A model generated the notes under the pieces. The model ran no database searches. It worked only from the letters and a program-made list of their open reading frames with translations, and was not told the origin of the DNA. Below are positions 7,005 to 18,400 of a DNA stretch of 64,000 bases, one piece after another. A program made the translations under genes and the position numbers. Source of the DNA: Acetispira formosa (nom. nud.) (lineage in GTDB: Bacteria; Desulfobacterota; Desulfarculia; Adiutricales; Adiutricaceae); assembly GCA_023525915.1 (NCBI GenBank), contig CP026657.1, forward strand, positions 868,001 through 932,000, read 5' to 3'. Numbering within the stretch: the first letter of the stretch is position 1; each line of letters opens with the position of its first letter.

Positions 7005-8291
7005 TTATTCATTTTTGGTGTAGTAGATTGTTACATAGAACCTGGCGTTGCTGAGTCCAACAGCGATTGTCGAGGTTCTCATTGCAACATTCTCGAGACT
7101 GACGCAAACACGTTGAACTGTCACTGCTCCATGATTAGTAATCAACGGCAGACCGTAAAGTCGGCCGCTGTTCATGTCACGAATATAATCGTCAATACCT
7201 ATAATTTTATAGATATTGTCGATATTGTGCCGCAGAACCTCATCGGTCGGCGTAGTACTGTTCGGCACGGCTCCACAATCCATAGTCTTTACATAAATTT
7301 TCCTCGGCCCATCAGGGTCGGTGCGATCCCAGCGGCCGGTCCATTGCTCTTCATAGGAGAGGTCGGGCTCTGAAGCGACGCGGGCCAATTGGGTAATGAT
7401 GACGATGCCGACTTGGCCACTTTCGCCAGCACTCGCCGCCGTCCACTTGCTGCCGTCTCTCCAATGAGAACATATACCGGAAGCCCCTCCCTGGCCAGCC
7501 CCCTGCCATCCATTGCCACCACGTGCGATTAGGGCCATATGCTCACAATTAAGATCAGTTGCAGGCATAGAAGTTACTTCACCTGAGCTTCCATTTGGTG
7601 TTCCGCCTGATGCGGCGGTATCATCAGTGTTGCTATACTGTTTAGCTCTACCACCTGTAGCTGTATACAAGATGTTATCTATTTTTACTACTGTATTTTC
7701 GCCATCACATGGAGCGTTTTCGATGACTGAACCATTTGAAAGATAATGAGAAAAGTATCCGCCATTCCCCCCTTTTCCAATCGTCGTTACGACTTCTTGT
7801 CCCTCAGATAGCCGAAGAAGACAAAATAATACGCCACCACTGCCACCACCTTTCAAATATGTTTGTGAACCACTAGCACTAATAGTTCTTGACCCACCAC
7901 CACCACCACCGACGATCTCGAAAAGATACTCGCCGTCTTCTGGGGCAATCCAGGCGCCGCTTTCCCTGATGATTTCTTTCCCCTTGATGGTACAAGACAA
8001 AAGTTTCTCCGCCAAGGCCTGATCGATCAGTTCCGGCAACTGGCTGAAGTCCCCATCACCCGGTTCGCCCTTGTCACCTTTAGGGCCTTGCGGTCCTTCA
8101 GGACCGGCGGGGCCGACAGCTCCAGTATCTCCCTTCGGCCCCTGAGGACCGACAGGGCCGGGAATTCCACCTTCCGGGCATTCACAGTTGTTGCCGTCAC
8201 CAGGATTGGCTTCAGTCTCACAGTCACATTGGTGATGTTTGTGGCCGTTAATTACATTTAAAATTGCACCAGGTTTGTTGATAATGTTCAT
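7005..8291 (-). CDS. Collagen-like, glycine-rich tail-fibre/surface protein
   Basis: 428 residues from the ATG at 8291 (GGAG six bases upstream). The head (MNIINKPGAILNVINGHKH, CDCE, CEC) matches the gene starting at 3468. The Gly-X-Y stretch, the SQLPELIDQALAEKLL helix, the glycine-rich beta domain and the C-module match the gene at 66-1532. It is thus a hybrid of the two others: head of one, body of the other. No signal peptide. A role as a trimeric fibre is inferred from the collagen plus glycine-rich architecture; cellular location is unknown. Confidence 0.8.
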   Translation of the reverse strand: MNIINKPGAILNVINGHKHHQCDCETEANPGDGNNCECPEGGIPGPVGPQGPKGDTGAVGPAGPEGPQGPKGDKGEPGDGDFSQLPELIDQALAEKLLSCTIKGKEIIRESGAWIAPEDGEYLFEIVGGGGGGSRTISASGSQTYLKGGGSGGVLFCLLRLSEGQEVVTTIGKGGNGGYFSHYLSNGSVIENAPCDGENTVVKIDNILYTATGGRAKQYSNTDDTAASGGTPNGSSGEVTSMPATDLNCEHMALIARGGNGWQGAGQGGASGICSHWRDGSKWTAASAGESGQVGIVIITQLARVASEPDLSYEEQWTGRWDRTDPDGPRKIYVKTMDCGAVPNSTTPTDEVLRHNIDNIYKIIGIDDYIRDMNSGRLYGLPLITNHGAVTVQRVCVSLENVAMRTSTIAVGLSNARFYVTIYYTKNE

Positions 8292-8341
8292 AGTAAGCTC
8301 CATTAGTAAATATTACGCCTGAATTGGCGGTAACTAGAGGC

Positions 8342-8387
8342 ACTATATCGAATTTATGGCTTGCACCTGACCCGGACATTTGTCCGG
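8342..8387 (-). promoter_or_regulatory. Promoter/operator of collagen-like gene 5
   Basis: Perfect inverted repeat CCGGACA-TT-TGTCCGG at 8372-8387, GGGTCA at 8373-8368, -10 TATAGT at 8347-8342, again 26 nt from GGGTCA start to -10. The conserved block continues upstream on the minus strand (GATCGTTTTG next to the repeat). Confidence 0.55.
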
Positions 8388-8391
8388 CAAA

Positions 8392-8982
8392 ACGATCTCG
8401 ACTCTGATGCTTGCTTATGATTTACTTTCAACATGGTGCCTAAGAACACCCTTGCGATAGGCAAATCTTTTTCACCGCCTGTTTTTTGCGATCTTGAAGA
8501 AATGACTAAATATATCGCGGGTGATATCATCAGCCCCTGGCCAGGGAGCAAAAACCCTTATTTATGAACAAGTTCTTAGACAATATTACATGTTTTCATT
8601 TTGGCAAAAATCTTTATTAACAATCAATTAAAACTATACAATAACCATAGTATAGACGGATTATTTCAAATAATTAATTTTTATTGACCAAAAACTCATT
8701 TATTTTACTAGCAAAATAAAAAATTGTTGACAAAAAATTGTTGCTTTATTATCTTTGTATTTTCAAGATAAAATTATTAATCAGCAAAATAAACTATCGA
8801 TTTTTATGCACTGAAGTACAGTGATTCAAAACTTGCTGAAATTTATGAAGCAATTATTTAATTGCCGGGCTAACAGTATTATTTTTTCAGCCGTTGTATT
8901 TAACTAAGACTAGTTTTGTATTCGATCAGTTTGTTAGTTGTTTTTTGAAAGCAAGTACGCCCTGCGTATCGTGGTTCCGCTT
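8392..8982. other. AT-rich intergenic region, no gene seen
   Basis: About 590 bases, strongly AT-rich from about 8570 to 8930 and much lower in GC than the neighbouring RTX gene. It marks the right boundary of the phage-like array. I see no RNA gene and no convincing reading frame; A/T runs make promoter calls unreliable. Confidence 0.5.
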
Positions 8983-9348
8983 ATGCATACTACTTTAGCT
9001 TATTCTGACAATTTAATGCAGGTTAATAACTTAGGAGATGCTGTTGTTTCTGATATCTCTGAAGCAATCGAACATCATGAGACAATTGATGCTCATGTAA
9101 GCTTGGCCGGCGCCGCAGTCAGCCAATTGTTTTATCATAATTTGCGATTTTGCCCAGATGATTATAACCGTGAGCAGACCTTAGGGTTTAATTTGCATCT
9201 CGCAGCTCTAATCACTAATGAAGCTATCAAATCCATTTACATAATTAAAAAGATCCTCAAATATTCTTCTTTATTTTTACTTCGGCGATTTAAAAATCAT
9301 ATCTTTACCACAAAACCACAGAAACTTGATTTGGCCTATATTGCATGA
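8983..9348 (+). CDS. Doubtful hypothetical protein
   Basis: About 121 residues from the ATG at 8983 (a TTG at 8938 would give 136). Mixed alpha-helical sequence (NLGDAVVSDISEAIEHHETIDAHVSLAGAAVSQLFYHN...) with a basic C-terminal end. I recognise no family, and no good RBS precedes either start. It sits in AT-rich DNA 135 bases upstream of the RTX gene. It may be a foreign remnant or not a gene. Confidence 0.25.
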   Translation: MHTTLAYSDNLMQVNNLGDAVVSDISEAIEHHETIDAHVSLAGAAVSQLFYHNLRFCPDDYNREQTLGFNLHLAALITNEAIKSIYIIKKILKYSSLFLLRRFKNHIFTTKPQKLDLAYIA

Positions 9349-9483
9349 TCAAGGTAAATTTTAACTTTAAACCTTCAGCATAACTTGTTGTAAGACACAA
9401 GATATATACTCTAACAATATAATCAGCGGCTCATGATACTTTAGCCGCCTTAAACTGGCTCAAGCAAAACAAAGGAGACCCCC

Positions 9484-12400
9484 ATGAACCCACAGACCAG
9501 CTTCGTTGATCATGTTTTAGAAAAGATGGAACAGGGAACCAATAATTCATCTCTTGGCCAGTGGCAGTTGGACCCTGACCATAGCAGCCTGAGCCCCATA
9601 GCCGAGGCTTATCAAAAGCTTGAAGACACAGGGAACAATTGGCGCGAATGGCAAGCTGATCCATCTACAGCTTTGGAGTGGCTGCACGAAGAAGCGCGTG
9701 GGGTTTATGAAAATTATTATACATGCAATTATGACCAGAGGCCGGATCGGGCCTATCTTCTGGCTCTGAAGGATTTCAAAAGCCAGCTTCTGGAGCTTAT
9801 GGGCGACCACGGGGACGAAAGAGCTGAAGGCAATGAATACCAGGATATACTTCATCGCCTGGATTTTGAAATTTCTTCCGCTGAGAATCTGGTTAAGAAC
9901 AATTCTTTTCTGGTCCATTTTATAAAATATCCCCAAATTATCAATTGTGAACTTTCAATCGCCAACTGCTTTTATGCCGGCCAGACCTATACTCCTCCGC
10001 CTCCGCCGCCGCCCGCGCCCCCCAAACCCACCCCTCCGCGCAAAGATCCGCTGGTATTGGATCTGGATGGCGACGGCCTGGAAACCACGGGCATCAGCGG
10101 CAATAGGCCCATTATGTTCGACCATGATGGTGACGGCCAACGGCAGGCCACCGGCTGGGTTGCCAGTGACGACGGCCTCCTGGTGATGGATCGCAATGGT
10201 GACGGGCTCATTAATGACGGGCGGGAACTGTTCGGAGAAAACACTCTGAAAAACGATGGTTCCGGCGATACTTGCACGGATGCTTTTGCCGCGCTGGCCC
10301 AGGAGGATACCAACGGCGATGGCGTGGTCGACGCCAATGACGCGAATTGGGCGGATCTGCGTGTCTGGCGTGATCTGAACCAGGATGGCATCAGCCAGGA
10401 GTGTGAACTGTTCACCATGGATGAACTGGGTATAACCTCCATCAGCACTGATAAGCAGGTGGTCAATAAGGAAGTTACGGGCGGCGCCCAGACCGGCCAG
10501 GGCACTTTTACCAAAAGCGATGGAACAACCGGACAAACAGGTCAATTTGAATTCGATAATAATCCATTTTTCAGCGATTACGTGGATTCCTGGGACATAC
10601 CCGATTATATGAAAGATCTGCCCGATTTCGGGGCTTCGGGCGCATTGCGCGATCTTCTTCAAGCCTGCCTTGGCAGCGGCCCGCTCCGCAGCCTTCTGGA
10701 CCAATACAGTTCAGCCGGAACCCGGGCCGAGCAGATGGCGGCCCTGGAAAGCCTGTTATATAGCTGGTCCAACACCAGCGGCATGGCGACTTCGATGGAA
10801 GCCAGGTCAGTCGGGCATTACAATGTGGTCAACAAAACTTTTTCCGGGGCCGCGCTCGATGAATGGAACCGTAAACTTCACATCCTGGAAGCTTTTAACG
10901 GACAATATTTCTTCACCCTCCCCAAAGACCTCAAACCGGGCGAAAAACTTCATTACAGCCTGGCGGTCAGCGGGGGAACAAACGGGCAACTGCCCACACT
11001 CACCATCACTTATAATCAGACTCAGATCAATTTGCTGAATCAGGCTTATGAAGCCCTGATTGACAATGTTCTTCTGGGCCTGGCCATGCAGACCCGCTTG
11101 GGGTCTATCTTCGATTTGATTGATGTTACGGTCGCGCCAGACACCTTTGATATGAAACTGGATTTCAGCCAGGTCAAGTTGCATTTTATCAATGGGATGT
11201 ATGTAAATATATGGGAGGCATTCTCCGACCTTATGGATTTTAACCGGGGCATGAATATATTAATGCCGGGAAAAGGCTGGGATGGTTTTGATCTGGCCCA
11301 CCAGTTGATCAAAGGCTGGGGCCCCAATTCCACACTGGATGAGCTATATAAAGAACTTCAAATCAGCATCAACGGCCGGCCCGGCTATTACACCACCGGC
11401 TCTTACCGCAGCGACATGATCATCGGCGGAGCCGGCAACGACACCCTCACCGGCCTTGGCGGCAACGACGCTCTCTATGGCGAAGGTGGAAATGATCGTC
11501 TTTTCGGCGGCGACGGCTATGATTATATCCGTGGCGGGGAAGGAAATGATTATATCGAAGGCGGAGAATGCTGTGACCAGTTGTTCGGTGATGAAGGCGA
11601 CGATACCATATACGGCGGCAACGGCAATGACAAAATTTGGGGCGGCACCGGCAATGACAAACTTTATGGGGATGCGGGAAATGATACGATTCATGGCGAC
11701 GATGGCAACGACCTTTTATCCGGGGGGGCAGGCAACGATACGCTCTATGGGGATGATGGGAATGACACCCTGCTTGGTGATGACGGAGAAGACAGGCTTT
11801 ATGGCGGTGAAGGAAACGACACCCTTCATGGCGGGGCGGATAATGATTCTCTCTATGGTGAGAACGGGGATGATACTTTAAATGGAGACGACGGGGATGA
11901 TTCTCTCTATGGCGGAGCCGGAGACGATAAACTCTATGGCGGTGAGGGCAACGATATTTTAGACGGCGGGGCTGGAGACGACTACCTGGAAGGTGGAGCC
12001 GGGGACGATATTTATGTGTTCGGCAAGGGCAGCGGTCACGATCTGGTCATGAACTACGACAACGGCCTCAACAGCAATGATTATGACATGGTGCGTCTGG
12101 CGGGCCTGAAGCAAGGTGAAGTTGAATTTTTCAGCATCGATTCCAGCACTTCAGGTTATCGGGAGTTGATCATCAGGATCAAAGAGACTGGCGAGACCAT
12201 GACCATTAAGTGGGGTCTGGGCCAGCCGGATTATGATCCGTGCAGCCTGGAAGCGATCGAGTTCGGTGACGGCCGGGTCATGACCGTGGGCGATTTAATG
12301 GCCGGTGGCCTGATCACTCACCTCACGGGTGAGGCCGCCGATCAGCTGCGTGAGGCCGCTAATCTTGGCAGCCTCTCCGGCGGTCCCGGCAACGACACTA

Positions 12401-15400
12401 TCAACGGAACGGCCTCCCATGACTTTTTGGACGGGGGTGCGGGCAACGATTTTATAGAGGGCGGCGACGGCAACGATACCCTTAACGGCGGAGCCGGCAA
12501 CGACTTTCTGGCCGGCGGCGACGGCAACGACACCTTGAACGGCGGTGACGGCAACGACATCCTGCTCGGAGGCGCCGGCAACGACATCCTGGTCGGCGGC
12601 ACCGGAGCCGACGTCTTCATGTTCGGCCGCGGCGACGGCACCGACACTATCAACTACGGCGAGGCCGGTGATAAGGTCAATTTCTACAACCTCAACCCCG
12701 ACGAGGTGGAGTTCTATATCGAGCAGGTCGCTTCCATATACAACAGCGTCTACTATCCCAGCTACGATATAATCGTCAAAATCAAGGACACCGGCGAGAC
12801 CCTCCGCATCCACTGGGCCATAAACATTTACAGCTACAGCAGCAGCTACTACCTCAGCGGCCCCCAGTATAACGTCGGTTCTTTTGAGTTCGCCGACGGC
12901 AGCAGCCTCAGCTGGTCCGAACTGATGAACTCCGGCCAGCTGATCATGCAGGGCGGCGACGGCAACGACTCCATGAATCCTCCGCTCTTCTACCCCGTAA
13001 ACCTCTTCGGCGGGGCCGGCAACGACACCATCAATGGAACCAACAGTCACGACATTTTGCACGGCGAAGCTGGCGACGACCGTCTCTATGGGCGCGCGGG
13101 CAATGATACACTTTATGGGGATGATGGGGATGACACCCTGCTTGGTGATGCCGGAGAGGACAGGCTTTATGGCGGTGAAGGAAACGACACCCTTCATGGT
13201 GGGGCGGATAATGATTATCTCCATGGCGAAAACGGTAACGATACTCTAAATGGAGACGCAGGTGATGATTATCTTAATGGCGGAGCCGGAGACGATAAAC
13301 TCTATGGCGGTACAGGCAATGATGTTCTGGATGGCGGAGCCGGCGACGACTACCTGGAAGGCGGCGCGGGCAACGATATTTATGTGTTCGGCAAAGGCTA
13401 CGGTCACGACCTGGTCCTGAACTACGACACCGGCCTCAACCATTATGATCTGGTCCGCCTGAAGGGCCTGCAAATGGATGATGTTGAGTTCATCGGCGTT
13501 GACTCCGGCACCTTCGGCTATGAAGACCTGATCATCAGAATAAAAGATACCGGCGAGACCCTGGCCATTAAATGGGGTCTGGGCCGCCCAGGCTATGACC
13601 CCTACGGCCTGGAGGCTATCGAGTTCGGTGACGGCCGGGTCATGGCCTGGGCCGATTTAATGGCCGCCGGCCTGATCACCCACCTCACCGGCGAAGCCGC
13701 ACGCCAACTGCGCGAAGCCGCCCGCCTCACCAGCCTCGACCCCGGCGACGGCAACGACACCGTCAACGGAACCGCCTCCCATGACATCCTGGACGGCGGC
13801 GCCGGCAACGACACCCTTAACGGCGGAGCCGGCAACGACTTCCTGGCTGGCGGCGACGGCAACGACACTTTGAACGGCGGCGACGGCAACGACATCCTGG
13901 TCGGCGGCGCCGGCAACGACACCTTGAACGGCGGAGCCGGAGCCGACGTCTTCATGTTCGGCCGCGGCGACGGCACCGACACTATCAACTACGGCGACGC
14001 CAGTGATAAGGTCAATTTCTACAACCTCAACCCCGACGAGGTGGAGTTCTATATCGAGCAGGTCGCTTCCATATACAATAGCGTCTACTACCCCAGCTAC
14101 GATATAATCGTCAAAATCAAGGACACCGGCGAGACCCTCCGCATCCACTGGGCCATAAACATTTACAGCTACAGCAGCAGCTACTACCTCAGCGGCCCCC
14201 AGTATAACGTCGGTTCCTTTGAGTTCGCCGACGGCAGCAGCCTCAGCTGGTCCGAACTGATGAACTCCGGCCAGCTGATCATGCAGGGCGGCGACGGCAA
14301 CGACTCCATGAATCCTCCGCTCTTCTACCCCGTAAACCTCTTCGGCGGGGCCGGCAACGACACCATCAATGGAACCAACAGTCACGACATTTTGCACGGC
14401 GAAGCTGGCGACGACCGTCTCTATGGGCGCGCGGGCAATGATACACTTTATGGGGATGATGGGGATGACACCCTGCTTGGTGATGCCGGAGAGGACAGGC
14501 TTTATGGCGGTGAAGGAAACGACACCCTTCATGGTGGGGTGGATAATGATTATCTCCATGGCGAAAACGGTAACGATACTCTAAATGGAGACGCAGGTGA
14601 TGATTATCTTGATGGCGGAGCCGGAGACGATAAACTCTATGGCGGTACAGGCAATGATGTTCTGGATGGCGGAGCCGGCGACGACTACCTGGAAGGCGGC
14701 GCGGGCAACGATATTTATGTGTTCGGCAAAGGCTACGGTCACGACCTGGTCCTGAACTATGACACCGGCCTTAACCATTATGATCTGGTCCGCCTGAAGG
14801 GCCTGCAACTGGATGATATTGAGTTCATCGGCGTCGACTCCGGCACCTTCGGCTATGAAGACCTGATCATCAGAATAAAAGATACCGGCGAGACCCTGGC
14901 CATTAAATGGGGTCTGGGCCGTCCGGGCTATGACCCCTACGGCCTGGAGGCTATCGAGTTCGGCGACGGCCGGGTCATGGCCTGGGCCGATTTAATGGCC
15001 GCCGGCCTTATCACCCACCTCACCGGTGAAGCCGCACGGCTGCTGCGTGAAGCCGCCCGCCTCACCAGCCTCGACGCCGGCGACGGCAACGACACCGTCA
15101 ACGGAACCGCCTCCCATGACATCCTGGACGGCGGCGCCGGCAACGACACCCTTAACGGCGGAGCCGGCAACGACTTTCTGGCCGGCGGCGACGGCAATGA
15201 CACACTGAACGGAGGCGACGGCAACGACATCCTGGTCGGCGGCGCCGGCAACGATATCCTGGCCGGCGGAGCCGGAGCCGACGTCTTCATGTTCGGCCGC
15301 GGCGACGGCAGCGACACTATCAACTACGGTGACGCCAGTGATAAGGTCAATTTCTACAACCTCAACCCCGACGAGGTGGAGTTCTATATCGAGCAGGTCG

Positions 15401-18400
15401 CTTCCATATACAACAGCGTCTACTACCCCAGCTACGATATAATCGTCAAAATCAAGGACACCGGCGAGACCCTCCGCATCCACTGGGCCATAAACATTTA
15501 CAGCTACAGCAGCAGCTACTACCTCAGCGGCCCCCAGTATAACGTCGGTTCTTTTGAGTTCGCCGACGGCAGCAGCCTCAGCTGGTCCGAGCTGATGAAC
15601 TCCGGCCAGTTGATCATGCAGGGCGGCGACGGCAACGACACCATGAATCCCCCGCTCTTCTACCCCGTCAACCTCTTCGGCGGAGCCGGCAACGACACCC
15701 TCAACGGAACCAACAGCCACGATATCCTGCACGGTGAAGACGGAGACGACCGTCTCAGTGGCGGCGCCGGCAATGATCTTCTCTACGGCGGCACCGGCGA
15801 CGATTACCTCCACGGCGGTACCGGGGATGATCTTCTGGATGGCGGTGAAGGCAACGATCAGCTTTACGGCGGCGACGGCAACGACCAGCTCGACGCAGGC
15901 GACGGCGACGACTACCTCAGCGGAGGCAACGGCGACGACCGCCTGGATGGTGGTTCCGGTGCTGACCGTCTATATGGTGAAGCCGGCAATGATATCTTAG
16001 ACGGCGGAGCCGGCGACGACTACCTGGAAGGCGGCGCGGGCAACGATATTTATGTGTTCGGCAAAGGCTACGGTCACGACCTGGTCCTGAACTATGACAC
16101 CGGCCTTAACCATTATGATCTGGTCCGCCTGAAGGGCCTGCAACTGGATGATGTTGAGTTCATCGGCGTCGACTCCGGCACCTTCGGCTATGAAGACCTG
16201 ATCATCAGAATAAAAGATACCGGCGAGACCCTGGCCATTAAATGGGGTCTGGGCCGCCCCGGCTATGACCCCTACGGCCTGGAAGCTATCGAGTTCGGTG
16301 ACGGCCGGGTCATGGCCTGGGCCGATTTAATGGCCGCCGGCCTGATCACCTACCTCACCGGCGAAGCCGCACGCCAACTGCGTGAAGCCGCCCGCCTCAC
16401 CAGCCTCGACGCCGGCGACGGCAACGACACCGTCAACGGAACCGCCTCCCATGACATTTTGGACGGCGGCGCCGGCAACGACACCCTTAACGGCGGCGCC
16501 GGCAACGACTTCCTGGCCGGCGCCGACGGCAACGACACCTTAAACGGCGGCGACGGCAACGACATCCTGGTCGGCGGCGCCGGCAACGACACCTTGAACG
16601 GCGGAGCCGGAGCCGACGTCTTCATGTTCGGCCGCGGCGACGGCAGCGACACTATCAACTACGGTGACGCCAGTGATAAGGTCAGCTTCTACAACCTCAA
16701 CCCCGACGAGGTGGAGTTCTATATCGAGCAGGTCGCTTCCATATACAACAGCGTCTACTACCCCAGCTACGATATAATCGTCAAAATCAAGGACACCGGC
16801 GAGACCCTCCGCATCCACTGGGCCATAAACATTTACAGCTACAGCAGCAGCTACTACCTCAGCGGCCCCCAGTATAACGTCGGTTCTTTTGAGTTCGCCG
16901 ACGGCAGCAGCCTCAGCTGGTCTGAGCTGATGAACTCCGGCCAGTTGATCATGCAGGGCGGCGACGGCAACGACACTAACGACACTATGACTCCACCGCT
17001 TTTTTACCCGGTCAAGCTCTTCGGCGGTGGGGGCAACGACACCCTCAACGGAACTAACAGCCACGACGTTTTGCACGGCGAAGCCGGAGACGACCGTCTC
17101 AGTGGCGGCGCCGGCAATGATCTTCTCTATGGCGGCACCGGCGACGATTACCTCCACGGCGGTACCGGCGACGACCTTCTGGACGGCGGTGAAGGAAACG
17201 ATCAGCTTTACGGCGGCGACGGCAATGACCAGCTCGACGCAGGCGACGGCGACGACTACCTCAGCGGAGACGCCGGTGATGATTATCTTGATGGCGGAGC
17301 CGGAGACGATAAACTCTATGGCGGCACAGGCAATGATGTTCTGGACGGCGGAGCCGACGACGACAACCTGGAAGGCGGCGCGGGCAACGATATTTATGTG
17401 TTCGGCAAGGGCTACGGTCACGACCTGGTCTTAAACTACGACACCGGCCTCAACCATTATGATCTGGTCCGCCTGAAGGGCCTGCAACTGGATGATGTTG
17501 AGTTCATCGGTGTTGACTCCGGCACCTTCGGCTATGAAGACCTGATCATCAGAATAAAAGATACCGGCGAGACCCTGGCCATTAAATGGGGTCTGGGCCG
17601 CCCCGGCTATGACCCCTACGGCCTGGAAGCTATCGAGTTCGGTGACGGCCGGGTCATGGCCTGGGCCGATTTAATGGCCGCCGGCCTGATCACCTACCTC
17701 ACCGGCGAAGCCGCACGCCAACTGCGTGAAGCCGCCCGCCTCACCAGCCTCGACGCCGGCGACGGCAACGACACCGTCAATGGAACCGCCTCCCATGACA
17801 TCCTGGACGGCGGCGCCGGTAACGACACCCTTAACGGCGGAGCCGGCAACGACTTCCTGGCCGGCGGCGACGGCAACGACACCTTGAACGGCGGCGACGG
17901 CAACGACATCCTGGTCGGCGGCGCCGGCAACGACACCTTGAACGGCGGAGCCGGAGCCGACGTCTTCATGTTCGGCCGCGGCGACGGCAGCGACACTATC
18001 AACTACGGTGACGCCAGTGATAAGGTCAGCTTCTACAACCTCAACCCCGACGAGGTGGAGTTCTATATCGAGCAGGTCGCTTCCATATACAACAGCGTCT
18101 ACTACCCCAGCTACGATATAATCGTCAAAATCAAGGACACCGGCGAGACCCTCCGCATCCACTGGGCCATAAACATTTACAGCTACAGCAGCAGCTACTA
18201 CCTCAGCGGCCCCCAGTATAACGTCGGTTCTTTTGAGTTCGCCGACGGCAGCAGCCTCAGCTGGTCCGAACTGATGAACTCCGGCCAGTTGATCATGCAG
18301 GGCGGTGACGGCAACGACTCCATGAATCCCCCGCTCTTCTACCCCGTCAACCTCTTCGGCGGGGCCGGCAACGACACCATCAATGGAACCAACAGCCACG

